Shown piece after piece: positions 48,666-63,600 of a DNA stretch of 64,000 bases (its first letter is position 1; each line of letters begins with the position of its first letter). Position numbers and translations under genes: made by a program. This DNA is from Synanceia verrucosa (taxonomy: Eukaryota > Chordata > Actinopteri > Perciformes > Synanceiidae), in contig CM056551.1 of NCBI GenBank assembly GCA_029721515.1, positions 31,552,501 to 31,616,500 of the forward strand, given 5' to 3'. Below the pieces are notes generated by a model that saw only the letters and a program-made list of their open reading frames with translations, made no database searches and was not told the DNA's origin.

Positions 48666-51600
48666 ATGTATGTATATAGTGAAGGTGGGGTAACATCAAC
48701 AATGGTCGGATATGATTTATATTTTTTCTGTTCCTTTTTGTATTTTAAAAGACGTACATATACTCCTTTGGCGCAAAAAGAGTTAAGTTTGATCCATAGA
48801 AGCTGTGATGTGTTTGCTGTTTTTGGTCCTGCAGCTGCCTGACCAATGGGAGGAGGTTCTGATGACGGTGATGAGACCTGGACCAATCAGAGCAGACAGT
48901 CGCTGTGTCAACACAGTTCCAGATGACGACCACCAGATGATCTCGCTCCATCCCGGCTCACGGTAACTGCCAGCAACCAGCACAGTTTCCTAAAAATACA
49001 TTCACTTTATGTTCTGCCTCTTGGTAATAATCAGATTGTGTTATTACTGAGTCATTAAAGCACATTACAGTTGTTTGAACCCGAGTTCTCTGTGCTGTCA
49101 GATATGTGGCTCTTCCCAGACCAGTTTGCTTTGAATCTGGTCTGAACTACACAGTCCGCCTCAGTCTGCCGCTGTACTCTGCCCTCAGTGACGTCCAATC
49201 TCCATACACACTCATTGACTCGGTGAGGAAGCTCTGATCTGCCCTGCAAACATATTTTATATATAAATAAATAAATACAAATCTATAAATCTGCAGGTAT
49301 TATTATATTCCTAATGATGGAAGAACTTGAACCAGAGAATGATTCCAATTTTTCTTTGAACGATGACCGACAGTTAATCAGTTAAGATCAATGAAGATTG
49401 ATTTTCTAATTGTTGCACCTGAGAAACAGCTGCACAGCCTGTCAATGTGAGGAAACGTCTCTGTGTAAAGGTCAGCTGCATTGGTACAGCCCAGTTTTCA
49501 GCCAGTGTCATGGCTTTCTTCCTCCTTAGATCGTGTTGATGCCTCACTGTAAGAACCTGGAGATCTTCACGGCCTCAGAAGGATTAGACTCCAGCAGGAA
49601 CAATGCTTGGGAAACTTTTCAGCGTTACCGTTGTCTGGAGAACAGCCAGAGTGTCGTCAAGTCACCGATGACTGACATCTGCAAGAACTTCATCTTCAGC
49701 ATCTCAGCCATGTTGCACCAGGGTGCTAAAGGTATGCCATTCCACCTTAACTCTGATGAGTCCACCTTAATAATCTCACACTGTCTGAAACAACATGCTG
49801 CATGGTCAGAACCAGGATGGTTCCTTTCAGAGTGGATCCATGCCTTCTGCTCTTACTTGTCCTAATAAAAACCCTAGACGTACACCCTCCGACTGCACTC
49901 CACTAATTAAATGAATTCTGTACGCTGCAGTGTTATTATTGTAGTGACATCAATGTAAGGACTGAAAGAGGAGCCGTGTTGGTTGTGAATTTGTTCAGCC
50001 TATACTCAACAGACACAGCTGCCTTTAGGAGGCCTGTCAGGTTTCATGTCATATTCAAATTCTAACTTATAGAATTACTGATTACAAGGATATTTCAGTG
50101 TTTCAGTAATGTAATGTACACTCCTGATCAAAATTTTAAGACCAGTTGAAAAATTGCAAGAACTTGAATTGAATTTCAATTTTGCATTGTTGGATCTTAA
50201 GAAGGTTTTAAGTATTACGGGTCATTCACAAAGCTGGTTATCAGGATCACACAAACCCATTATTTCTAAATTCGCAATTACTCAAGCTTACTGACATCGT
50301 ACTATACCAAACAGCATAAATAATGTTCAAAGCAAAAAAAAAAAAAAAAAATCTATTACCAGGGAATATTCAACAGTTGTTCAAAAATCATGAAGAGTGT
50401 TACAATCTAAGGAGAAGTTGTAACTTTATAGAACCAAGATTTCGTGCGACTGGAAAATGTTTTTGTCTATCAGTGTGCGGGGTAAGACTTCTGAAGGGAT
50501 TTGGTGTGGATTTGAGGCAATGTTCAACTATGAGACAGTTGACAAAATGCTGTATAAAAATATTTTAAAAGGTATGAGGATGAGGGAGGTGTGGCCAATC
50601 ACTGGGTGTTTCAGGGGCACATGTGTAATTATTTATTTTGGTTATTTCTATTCGTTTCTTTTTTTTCCTTGCTTTAATTAGTTTGGCTAGTCTCTTTTTT
50701 GTGTGTATTGTGCTTGTATAGTGTATATAGATTTATATGTGGGACTGTACATGTGTTAATGGATGAATGTGTGTATATTTATATGTATTAATGCATACAG
50801 TATGTGTCTATGTATGTATGAAAGAGATGGAAGGAAGTTGATTATGCCATTTACTTATGGACAAGGGGTGGGAGTAAATAAGTTTTACTTCTCACTCCTT
50901 TTGGAATACTCATTTGGTTCTAATTTATTTTCATTTTTTATATTATTGTTATTTATTTATTTGAAATGAGTTTTTCATAATATGAAAAACTCATTGATCA
51001 TGATCACGTGTTCACACACCAAGGGCCCATCAGTACCCCACAGGAAGCTAATTTTTAATGTGTGTACTGCATACCGTGTATATGTATCTACTGTACATCT
51101 GTATGTTCCGTTAGACTGTAAATGTCCCTTGTTTTTCTTTCTTGTCAGTAATCTCTCACCTTGTGAGTCGGACTCAAGTGGCGTCATTTTCTTTACAGTC
51201 ATCAAATGTCCTCTGTCCTTCAAGTTCATAAATGATCACTGATCAGGATCTGTGGAGAATGCTTTATTTTCTGGTCCTGTTGAAGCTTGTTTCTGGTCTA
51301 ATCTATTTCCTTTGTTGGACTCCATTTCCCAGAATGCCAGTGTGATCCTCAGGGCTCTCTCAGCACAGTCTGTGAAGCAAGCGGGGGTCAGTGTCAGTGT
51401 CGTCCCAATGTGGTCGGTAGGAGCTGTGACCGATGTGCTCCAGCCACGTTTCACTTTGGACCTAATGGCTGCAAAGGTCTGAACCATGATGATCCCTGAA
51501 TATGAATATGTTTAATATAATCCAAGCATACTCATAGTGATCATCAGCCTTAATTCATTACTAATGAATTTGTGTTTTTTTTTGTGATTTACAGCAAAAT

Positions 51601-54600
51601 GTGTTTAAAGTTTCATTATGTCATTACATATCCAGATTGTTTCAGTGAATGGACCAAGCAGAGCTAGTCCATTCATTGAAACAGTTGCAGTTAATGCCCT
51701 ACAGTCATGAATGGACAGTAGACACAGACTGTGCTTTTGTGCTTCCTGTGTTTGCAGCATGTGCGTGCAATCCTCAGGGTTCGCAGAGTTCGTTCTGCGA
51801 TCAGCTGACCGGACAGTGCCTTTGTGTTTCGGGAGCTACTGGTCGTCAGTGTGATCGCTGTCTGCCGGGTCACTGGGGCTTCCCCACCTGCCGACCCTGC
51901 TCCTGCAATGGACACAGCGATGACTGTGACCCCAGCACCGGACTCTGCATCAACTGTAGGGACTACAGCACCGGATACACCTGTGACAGGTGAGTTTGAC
52001 CTGTGATATAAAACAAAGTCAAAATACATTACTGATTATATCTCCTTTTGTGTTGACTCAGTTATTCCCCACAAAACTGTGAAGAAGTACCCTGACAACA
52101 AACCTTTTATTACAAGGGGAATAAGGGACTGCATAAATAGGAAAAAAAGAGCTTTTAAATCCAGAGACATGGCTGATGTCAGAGCGGCACAAAAGGACCT
52201 TAACAGGCAGCTAAGAACAGCATGGCTGCAGCACAAGGAACGGACAGAACAGAAACTGTCCAGTTAAAAACAAAAAAATCTCCATACGAGGAATGACCAA
52301 CATGGACCCTATTTTTTTCAAAATGAAACAAAGAGCTAATGAGTTGAATCATTTTTATTTGCATTTTTGAAACGGACAGTTGTTGTACAGTTTTTGAGAA
52401 TGTAAACAGTGACATGGATGTGGACAGAACTGTGATTGATTCTCAGTTAGTTTCGACAGTTTTTAAATCCAGCAACACAAAAAAGGCAACAGGGCCAGAC
52501 AACTCATCAACTTTTCTGCTTAAAACAATTGCAGATGAGCTCTCACCTGTTTGGCATGGACTTTTCCAGCTCTCTGTAGACACACACTCTGTCCCAGAAC
52601 TTTGGAAAAAATCTATTATATTTCCAGTTCCAAAATCTGCATGCCCCAAGTTGAACAATGAGTACCGGCCAGTGGCACTCACCTCAGATGTCATGAAATT
52701 TCTGGAGAGGTTCCTGTTGTATCTGTTACGTGCAGAGATGGAGCCATCCCTTGATCACTTTCAGTTTGCATAAACAAAATATCATAGCACAAGTGATGCC
52801 ATCTCAACTTCAATGCATCTGGTCCCAAAGCATTTTGAAAGTCCTGCAGCATATGCAAGGTTGCGTTTTATTGATTTTAGTTCCGCTTTTAATACAATCC
52901 AGCCAAACCTCCTTCTTACAAAGCTTTTTTTTTTTATTTAGATGGTATCACTCTTTTCTCACAAACCGGTCACAACAGGTAAAAATCAATTCTGTCCTCT
53001 CCAGCACATCTGTAAGCAGCACAGGGGCCCCTCAGGATTGTGTCAGTTAACCATTCCTCTTCACATTGTACACTAATGACTGTGTTAGCTCTCAACCAAA
53101 TCAGTATGTAGTTAAGTTTTCGGACGATACTGCTATCCTCAGCTTGCTCACAGACAAACCAGGCAGCCATAAAGCTGCTGTGACTTTGTTTGTTGACTGA
53201 TGTGATGCTCACAAACTACATATCAACACAACCAAAACAGTTGAGATGATGTTGGACCCCAAATCAGTCGGTGATACTAGTCCTGTGACCATACATGGCA
53301 ATCCCATCAATCTGGTCACATCATTTAAATATCTTGGAGTGCACATTGACAGTGACCTTAGTTGGCACACACAGGTGGAAAGTGTTTGTGCTTTCAAAAT
53401 TATGTGGCCATCTGCCCTTCCCTCTCCACAAGACCTTTTTGTGCAGACTGCTATCAAGCAGGCCAAAAACATTCTTGCTGACACATCACATGTGCTTAGT
53501 TCAGAATACTTTTTGTTAAACTCAGGGTACAGAGTTCTGCTTTGTAAACACAATCGCCTTAAAAATTCATGTATCCTACCGTCGATCAAGCTCATTAATG
53601 AGCAGCTAGCAGCTCAGGAAGAAAAGAAACAAAAGAGGAGAAAGGAAAAAATGAATGTTGTTGTTTTGCACATCATGCTCATTGTTTTAAAGTCATTATT
53701 TTAAACATATTTATCATGTCTATTTGTGTTGTATTACACTGCAGCACTGGCCTTTTTTATCCAAGACAAATCTCTGCTGTGGGAGACAAATATTTGGCTA
53801 ATGCCTAAAGTGCATTTGGATTCAAAAGTAGACTTTCAACACCTGGATGTCCAACTTTTCAGCTGCTAAAAGTACCACTATTATGGGAACGGAGGAGAGA
53901 TGGACCCTCATCTCCTGCCCTTTGTACCAGCACCACAGTCTAGAACTGGGTTTATGATCCACAGAGACAGATTTCTCCCATTTATGTTGTCATAAGCTCT
54001 TGTTTATTACACTTGTGAGCCCAGTGTGACAGAACCGTGATCTCTGTGAGCTGGTATGAATGTAAGAATTCATCTGAAAGATGGAGAACTTGAAGAGGTT
54101 TTTGTTGTTGCACTGTCATATAATGACAATAAAAACTTTTGATTTGATTGATTTTACTGCCCATTCTGGACTAGTTGCAGAGGTCAGAGTAGTGGTAGTC
54201 ATGAAAGATTGAGTACAACTTTCAGAGGACATAGTACCAAACACAAAAGCACAAAAAGTAAGGAAATTAGTTTTTGGTTGATTATTTGTTTGTAATGATG
54301 CTCATTAAATCTTCTAGCTGCAGAGCTGAGTATGTGGGATGCAACAATGAAATTTTTCTCCGACAATGCCAAACAGTTTATTCTGCTATTGACTCTTTTG
54401 GTGTTATTTGGTGGATTGGATGAATGAAGTCTGGCAGGCCATTCCATCCTGTTCAATCCCAAATTCTGGAGGTAGAAACCCTGCTGAGGGGATAAGTGTT
54501 GTCATCTAGGAGGATGGATTTTGGTCCCAGGTTTTGGTCCTAAACTGTAGAGATATGGGATTGACCTTAGTGTCAGAATCTCATCTCGCCTCCAGTGATG

Positions 54601-57600
54601 ACAGGCCTGGTTTTTTTAAGTGAGGGAGATTGCACCCTACACTGTCACACTACAAAAATGTGTTCTCCACACTTTGACTCTACAGTCCAGTTGTCCGAGG
54701 CAGAATATGGGCTCATCACAGAAAATGTCCAGGTTCCAGTGCAAACAGGCCTGACAGTGAAGGGCAGTCATGGCAGGTCTTCTGGCAGCAAAGCAAAGCT
54801 TGATTCCAAACTGTAGAGGGCAGCCTACTAAGGATTCTAAGTACTGACAGGTTGAGGAGACAGTCTTCTTCATGTGCCGTTGTCTTGGGTCATCCACCTC
54901 ACAGCCTGTCTCTGACATCTCCTGGCATATAGAACTAGAGTCAATACCAGCAGCAGAATAAGCTGGATGTAGATGTATGTTCCTTACAAATGTGGTACCA
55001 TTTAAAAGGGAAATAAAGATTTCCAACTGCATGAAATTTATTGACATGGAGCATTTTAGTTTCAGATACGTGAATACTGTTTACAGAAATCTAGAGGATG
55101 CAAACATTGAATCAGTAACTTACCCTCATCACTTTCTCTGTCCCTTCTCTGGGTGGGAAGAGTGCTCGTCCCTACATGTTCTTTTTGTCCTTGGGTGAAA
55201 CACTTTGTCCTGCAGCCCTCTGCTCACTTTGGGCTGGGTTAAACGCAGAGGACACATTTTATGTATGTACTTTTATGTGATAATAAAAAGGTTCATCTTC
55301 TCTGTTCAGGTGTCTGGATGGTTACTATGGCAACCCTTTGTTAGGGTCAGGTGACCATTGTCGTCCCTGCATGTGTCCTGATGGCCCCGGCAGCCTGCGG
55401 CAGTTCGCAGGAAGTTGTTACCGAGGTGACGACTCCCAGCAGGCCGTCTGTGTTTGCAACACAGGATACAGAGGTAAGAACTGCTCTATAAAACTGTACT
55501 ACCCCTGAGCTAGATGTAAGAAAAACCTATTAATATTTTCAATTAACAATAATGATAATAATAAATGAATTTATGTTCTAGTTCCCAGAATAAAGTTTCT
55601 GAGTGAAATAAATGCATAACTTTTTCAGTTTCCAAGAGTCAAACAGCATTTGTCCTGCAGAGACTAGTAGTTTTAATTAAAGAGGAGCTCTGTGATTTTT
55701 GTGTAATGTCTGAACAGGCTGATGACAGGAATGTGATGCAACTCTGTTATTACAGCAGGAAGTGAGATGCTCAGGCTGAAATCAGTTGCTGAAAGAAGCT
55801 GCTGAATCAAACTTTTTTTTTTCCCCCCACTTCAAACTTCCAAACAAACTTTATTGCGGTCTTTTATCTTTTTGAAAATGAATTGAGGTTTTTGATTGGC
55901 TGTGAGTTTAAAAGGTTCTCAATATGATATCAGAATATTAACTCATTGAATGACATTTTATAAAATAGTGCCTTGTTCCAGCGTTTTTTGCCCATTTTGA
56001 GTCATATATCAAGACCCACAGAATATTTTGTACCATGACTCTGAAAACACTGTATAGCTCAAATGAAAGAAGAGACTCTCTATTTCATCATGTAAAATAA
56101 GCTATGCCAACAATCTGACTTATCCTCCTGATCTTTACACAGAACGGGTCGCTCATACAGAGGCTTCCATGTCTTTCTGGTCTATAAAAAACTATGAACT
56201 GCCGAGAGGGACATAAAGCATTACTTGCTAGTACAAGCAGGGCAAAATGTGTTTTCGCCTTTCACGGAGAAACAACGTGGAGATGATGGTCTTACTTACC
56301 CGCACTGAACTAAAACCTGCACTGCACTTTTGGTCATAATCCAAGACCATACTTATGCCACGCCGAAGGAGAAGGAATCATCTTCAGCGTAAAAGGGCCA
56401 TAAAAAGATCGGTGCTCTGGTTGGAGGTTGGGGATCCGCGGTGTGAGTGGCTGCCTGGGAGTCCACCCATTCCGCCTACCGTAGTTCAAACCATGTTTAA
56501 TAAATAGTTTGACTATTGCATAATCTGTAATTGTGGTGCACAGGGTTCTAAAGTAAGTTTTTTGATTACCAGCCAATTTCAAAATCAGAATTTCCACTAG
56601 CCATTTTTTTTTCAAGTAAAAAATAACAGAGATTAGATAAGAGAGATGAGTGCTGCTGAATGATTTTTTTTTTTTTTTTTTTTTTACATTTTGGATTTTA
56701 TTAACACAATGTAAGCACAATACATACACGTACAGTACATGCATACAACAAAAAAACATTTATTTTTGTTTTGATAATGTCAGAGCTTGACTGCATCAAA
56801 TTTCTTCATCACTCTCTGAACTCATTTGTTCATCTGAATCTGAGCCATCCTCAGTTACATTTGTTCCATGTTTGTGCACAAACTCAGGCCTACGTGAGCA
56901 TCGGTGCAGCTTCTGCAGTGATGCGGAACCTATATCAGTATATCAAGAGGGAGCTGAGCCGAAACGCGAAGCTCTTAATTTACCAGTCGATCTACGTTCC
57001 TACTTTCACATATGTATTCGTGAACTTGTTCTTTGGATTACGAGCTGTGGGTTGTCATCCGGGAGGAGCTCAGTGTAGAGCCGCTGCTCCTCCTCATTGA
57101 GAGGAGCCAGATGAGGTGGCTTGGGCATCTGCTCAGGATGCCCCCCTGGACGCCTCCTCGGGGAGGTGTACCGGGCACGCCCCACTGAAGAAGAACAACA
57201 ACGCAAACGATGGAGGACACTGAAACGATCATGTATTTGTTGCTCACTCTGTGACTTTTTGCCACGCGCAAAGTGAAAGAAGAGAGACAGAGAAGACTCC
57301 AGGAAATGTGAAAATAGCGAAGCAGTTGCCGGTTTTAAAAATGGCAGAGTCGAGTTGTGTTTGATTTTTTTTACAGTCCAATCGGACGTCCCACATCCAA
57401 TGACGCTGACAATGACGAGACTCGTTGGCCAATCAGTGGAAGGCAGTCGGCTGACGTCACGTTTCAGTATCGCTTCGGCTCGCTTGGAACCAGGGCTGAG
57501 GAGGTACGAAGAAAGTACCTAGTACCAGGTACTAGTGGAAAAGCGCCACGGTGGTGTAGTGGTTAGCAATGTCGCGTCACAGCAAGAAGGTAGCAGGTTT

Positions 57601-60600
57601 GAATCCCAGCAATTACTCTGAATTACTCTGTGGAGTTTGTATGTTCTTCTCATGTCTGCGTGGGTTCTCTCTGGTACTCCGGCTTCCTCCCACCATCCAA
57701 AAACATGCATTGGGATTAGGTTAATTGTCTAATTTAAATTGACCATAGGTGTGAATGTGAGTGTGAGTGGTTGTCTGTCTCTATGTGTCCTGTGATGAAC
57801 TGGACACTTGTCCAGGGTGTACACTGCCTTTCACTCTAGGACAGCTGGGATAGGCTCCAGCCCCCCTAACCCTATGAGAGGATAAGCTTTAGAAAATGGA
57901 TAGATGGATAGCTCCATCCATTCTTTTAATAGTTTCTGCTCCGTCTTCTTTGTGTTTTCTGTTTCTGTGGTTTCTCACGCTGGTTGGTTGCACTGCATGT
58001 GCACAGCCAATGGGCGTTTTATACGTCATCACGTAGCATTACGACAGTGTTCATAGGAAATGTATGTACTGCCCAGGGTAGCGAGAACAGTAGGCGCATA
58101 GTGCGAAGACGTCACCAACTTTCTTCAGAGTCAATCGCTACAGACCACCAAACTTTATGTGGTCTTCAGATTAGCTCAAGAACAGTGCACAGAGAGCTTC
58201 ATGGAATGGGTTTCCATGGCCGAGCAGCTGCATCCAAGCCATACATCACCAAGTGCAATGCAAAGCGTCGGATACAGTGGTGTAAAGCACACCACCACTG
58301 GACTCTAGAGCAGTGGAGACTTGTTCTCTGGAGTGACGAATCACACTTCTCCATCTGGCAATCTGATGGACGAGTCTGGGTTTGGCGGCTGCTGGGAGAA
58401 CGATACTTGTTGGACTGCATTGTGCCAGTGTAAAGTTTGGTGGAGGGGGGATTATGGTGTGGGGTTGTTTTTTCAGGAGCTGGGCTTGGCCCCTTAGTTC
58501 CAGTGAAAGGAACTCTGAATGCTTCAGCATACCAAGACATTTTGGACAATTCCATGCTCCCAACTTTGTGGGAACAGTTTGGCCCCTTCCTCTTCCAACA
58601 TGACTGTGCACCAGTGCACAAAGCAAGGTCCATAAAGACATGGATGACAGAGTCTGGTGTGGATGAACTTGACTGGCCTGCACAGAGTCCTGACCTCAAC
58701 CTGATAGAACACCTTTGGGATGAATTAGAGCAGAGACTGAGAGCCAGGCCTTCTCATCCAACATCAGTGTGTGACCTCACAAATACACTTCTGGAAGAAT
58801 GGTCAAAAATTCCCATAAACACACTCCTAAACCTTGTGGACAGCCTTCCCAGAAGAGCTGAAGCTGTTATAGCTGCAAAGGGTGGACCGACATCATATTG
58901 AACCCTATGGATTAGAAATGGGATGTCACTTAAGTTCATATGCGAGTCAAGGCAGGTGAGCGAATACTTTTGGCAATATAGTGTATCATGGTGTCGCCAT
59001 GTCTTCTAAGCCATTTCTTTATCACAGATATTTTGTTTTAGCAATTAAAGCACTCAGAGTGAGCGGTCACTTACTTGAGTATATGAGTTGTTATTTTAAT
59101 AACTCAAAAATAGAATAGTTCTCTAATCCTGGATGCTTCTCCTCTCTAACCCTAAACTAACTGATGAATGAATTGCAGATATTCTCTCATATAGTGAAAT
59201 ACTGTAGGAAGTAAAGCAATGGAAACATTCACTGTCAGCTGATTAAAATAGAAATTAGAGCTACATTTTACTTTCTGTCTGTAAACTCACCTTCTTCTCT
59301 GCAGGTGCTCGCTGTGATGAGTGCTCACCTGGTTACTATGGAAACCCCGGGGAGATAGGCGGGCAGTGTCAGCCCTGTCAGTGTAACAACAATATCAACA
59401 TGTTGGACCCGGAGTCCTGTGACGCCCGAACCGGCGAGTGTCTGCTTTGTCTTTACCACAGCGAGGGCTCCTCATGTCAGATTTGCAAGCTGGGTTACTA
59501 CGGCAACGCCCTGGTGCAGGACTGTAGGAGTGAGTACACTTTATCAGGTTACCATGGCAGCACTATCTTTTTAACAAATGTTACTTAAAGTTCTTTGCAG
59601 ATTTTAGTCAGATTTGATTCAAACATTGTCAAAGCCGTAATAAAATTCATCTGAATCTTGATAAACTGTTAGAGGTCTGGACTGGAATCAAGATTGAACT
59701 CTTGATAAATCCTGATCAATCTGGTTCTTTTCCACAGAATGTGTTTGTCACCAGCTGGGCAGCGATCCCTCCAGCTGTCCAACATCTGCTGACTGTCACT
59801 GTGACAGCAGCAGCGGTCAGTGTCACTGCCTCCCAAATGTCATTGGTCAAAACTGTGACCGCTGTGTGCCGAACACCTGGAACATAGCGAGCGGCAGCGG
59901 ATGTCAGAGCTGTGAATGTGATGCCAAACACTCGTATGGGACCTCCTGCGATGAGGTGAGGAGCAGGCTAACCCTAACCCTAATGCTGAGACCTGATGAA
60001 TGATCTGAGCTCAGAAGGAAATAGTTCAGGTCAGACATGGAGTGATGAACACTCAGCTGCTGTGTCTTCAGGCCTTCATTCATTGAATTTTCATCAGTTT
60101 TTAGAATCAGAATCAGCTTTATAGGCCAGGCATGTTTTCACATACTAGGAATTTGACGCCGGTTTACAGCACTTTTCTTTGTACCAACATAGAATAAAAA
60201 AATACAAGTGACAGACAGCAGCACACAAGGTAAAGAATAGTAAAATATGTAAAAGATAAATAACAAATTAGCAGCAGCTCAGCTGAACATAATATAAGAA
60301 GAAGAAGAATTCCTTTATTAATCCCTCAATGAGGGAAATTACATTTTTTCACTCTGTTAGTATATATATATTTTTCAATTGCACATTACACACACAAGTC
60401 ATGAAACAAACACATGCATATGCATTAGAGGAGAGGTGTCAGAGCGATGGGGCTGCCCCTTATCCAGGCGCCCCGAGCAGTTGGGGGTTCGGTGCCTTGC
60501 TCAAGGGCACCTCGGCAGTGCCCAGGAGGAGGAACTGGCACCTCTCCAGCTACCAGTCCACTCTATATTGTGTGAGATAAATTGCAAAATAGATAAATAG

Positions 60601-63600
60601 ATAGATGTTATAAACAGGTGTAAATTACAGTGTGAAATATACAGTATATACAACCAGTTGTGATTCCACAGGGATTGTTCTGACACTAAGACTGGTGTTC
60701 ATTGTTCATCAGAGTGATGGCCTGTGGAAAGAAACGGTTCCTGGGTCTGCTTGTTTTGGTGTACAGTGCTCTGTAGCACCTCCCAGAGGGGAGGAGCTTA
60801 AACAGTTTGTGTCCAGGGTGTGATGGATCTGCAGAGATGCTTCCTGTTTCCTCACTCTGGACTCGTACAGGTCCTGGATGGAAGGCAGGCTGGTGCCAAT
60901 GATTCTCTCTCTGCCTTTTTCCTGATGGTGTCCATGTTGGCCTCCCACTTCAGGTCCTGGGAGATTATAGATCCCAGAAACCTGAAGGTTTCCACAGCAG
61001 ACACCGTGCTGTTCAGAATGGAGCAAGGCTTTCTCCTAAAGTCCACTATCATCTCCACAGATTTAAGTGTGTTTAGCTCCAGGTTGTTCTGACCACACCA
61101 CTTCCTGTCTGTTTGCGGACTCGTTGCCGTCCCTGATGGGGCCGATGACAGTTGTGTCGTCTGCAAACTTGAGGAGTTTAACAGTCGGGTCTCCTGAGGT
61201 GCAATCATTAGTATATAGGGAGAAGAGCAGTGAGGAGAGCACACACCCTTGGGGGGCGCCAGTGCTGGATGACCTGGTGCTGGATGTTATGCTCCCCAGC
61301 CTCGCCTGTTGCCAGTCAGTCAGGAAGTTTTTAATCCATTGACAGATGGAGACCGGCACAGTTAGCTTGGAGAGTGTGGTGTGGAGGCTATCCAGGATGA
61401 TGGTGTTAAACGCCGAGCTGAAGTCCACAAACAGGATCCTTGCATATGTCCTTGGGGAATCGAGGTGTTGCAGGATGTAATGCAGTCCCATGTTGACTGC
61501 ATCATCCACTGACCTTTAGCTCATGAGAACAAATTCTAGATTTAGAGAAGTTTTAATAGAATTTCTGAACTTTGTGGTGAATGTATTTTTCTGCTTCATC
61601 TTTCTGAATATTTTTTTTTTGTTATTTGACAGGTCAGTGGTCAATGCTCCTGTCAGCCCGGCTTTGGAGGGAGAACGTGTCGCGAGTGTCGAGAACTGTT
61701 CTGGGGAGACCCAGAGGTCCAGTGTCACGGTACGATGCATCCCTGTTTCTATATTTACTACATGAAAGGTGTTTTATTAAAGCAACAGTTTTTCATTTGT
61801 TTCTGCTGTGTGAATAAAGAAGATAATGTTGATGAATGAACAGTCTTGCAACTGCTGCCCCATTGCATCATGGGAACATTCCCACTCCCAGCATTCTCTG
61901 CTGTGATCTGCCATGACTTGTTACTTAAAGACAAAAGCAGAGGTTTGTCTGAACCTCCAAAAATCCCTGGAATCCACCAAGAGGAAGATGGATTGATAGA
62001 AAATCAAAGGGAAATGCCAACATTTTACCCTAATCCTAAATATTTACCCTAACCAGCTGAAGCTCTTTGAAGCTGCAAGAACCAGAAACCCTGAACTAAA
62101 CACACAGCTGCTAATCATGCTGGCTCATCCTTTGAAATATTTTTTTTTTAGTAAATGAAAGAGGAGTTTGACCTCCTGAATACATTTAGACACTATCTGC
62201 TGTGACCAGCTGATCTGGATAACATCATTTGTGTCTCTGCTTTCCAGCATTTTTCTGGGTGGAATTGTAATTTGTTCACTATTCATGAAGAAGAATGACA
62301 GATCATAAATGAACACAAAGCTATTACTAAAACTATTACTATTACTAAACGAATACTAATAATATATTAACTAAATAAACTATTAATCAATAATATATTA
62401 AGAATGAAATATCAAATATCAAATATGTAAATGCACCGGTTAATCTCACTCTCTCCTCTCCTCTGCTCTTGAGTCTGTTAAGATGAGCGCTGTGATGGAT
62501 GTGCCTTTGTTTGAATGTGGCTTCACTTAGCATTTGCTGTTAGCTCAGAGAAACATGTCAGCGCCATGAGAGCTTATCCCCCGCTTCTAGTTCCTCCTCG
62601 TGGGACTGACTGAGTGACTCTACCGGCTTCTTCGGAAGAGGACGCTGGCTTCCTCCTCCGAGGAAGCCCTTACCCCCCCCTCATTCCGAGGAGCAACGAA
62701 CTCGATCCGAGTTCAGTGAACAAACTGCTGCAGCTTCCTGGTAGAATCACTTGTTAGTTCAGTGAGTCCCCCTCCCCTCCCCTCGCTGGCTGGGCCGTTC
62801 ATCGAAGATTTATGAGTCATGAACTAACGAACGAGGCAGTTCAACTCCTGGCCACCACGCTGAGACTGAGCTCAAGTGAATTGAGAAGGGAACGAATCAG
62901 TTCAGGAAGTGATTCAGTTTGTTCACTCAAAAGATTCATTCTTTCGAACGAATCGTTCGCGAATGACACAACACTACCCTTTGTGCTGCTGCACTGTTTG
63001 CGTTGAATATAACCATTTGTTTAACAGGTTAAAATGGTTGCGGTCACAATGCTAATTTATGTTAGCCCGTCTATGCCGCTTTCCATTATGAGTTAGCATT
63101 AAGCTAGCAGGCTAATACTGAAGGCAGCACTGTTGTGTTACAGTGTGAAGTTACTTGTTTTGTGTTTTCTACAATTGCAGTTTTGCAAAATACATTTTCT
63201 TGAAATAATATTCTTAACTTTTATGTTATTTAATAGTTTAAAAAACAACTTCATGCTTGAATGCTTTTACTATGTGCTATGGTAACCATTAAGAAACTGT
63301 TATGCTATATATTGTATATGATATATACCATCTACCGTCTATGGTTCAAATTATACCGTGATATAAATTTTAGGCCATATCGCCCACCCCTAGGCTGTGT
63401 GCAGGTGTAGTAACCCAGGACGCTTTGACGTCACTGCCAGGTGTGGGTACAGGTGAACTCTGAGCTCACTGTGTTTCTGTCTCAGCATGTGACTGCGACC
63501 CTCAAGGAGTCTCTCAGCGGCAGTGTGACAAAAGTAGCGGTCATTGCGTCTGTGTGGATGGGGTTTCCGGCCCGCGCTGCGACATCTGCGCCCGCGGGTT

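Larger units (their letters stand above)
45604..48782 (+). mobile_element. TTAA-flanked element, copy 2, with nested inserts
   Basis: TTAA at 45600-45603 and at 48783-48786. The left 360 bp matches copy 1 closely. The right end 'tttggcgcaaaaagagttaa' is the inverted partner of the left end. The middle holds TA/TG microsatellite blocks at 45990-46064, 47671-47885 and 48296-48676, a complete Tc1, and a Tc1 fragment. Confidence 0.6.
44509..49731 (+). other. lamb1: lamb1 L4 (domain IV) exons 13-17
   Basis: Residues about 552-780 form the globular beta-type domain IV, unlike the laminin IV of alpha and gamma chains. Recognisable blocks are SGFYFITLDHYTYEAED, PSMEYDILIRYEPQ-like HSMEYDILIRYEPQ, YVALPRPVCFESGLNYTV and NAWETFQRYRCLENSQSVV. 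The intron before exon 15 is 3.7 kb and holds nested transposons. Confidence 0.9.

Noticed and set aside
47664..48886. Further Tyr/Ile-rich open frames of up to 187 codons
   Set aside because: Same cause: alternating TA/TG/CG repeats around Tc1 pieces.
54637..55047. 136-codon minus-strand frame in lamb1 intron 19
   Set aside because: No domain, no splice signals, no neighbouring coding parts.
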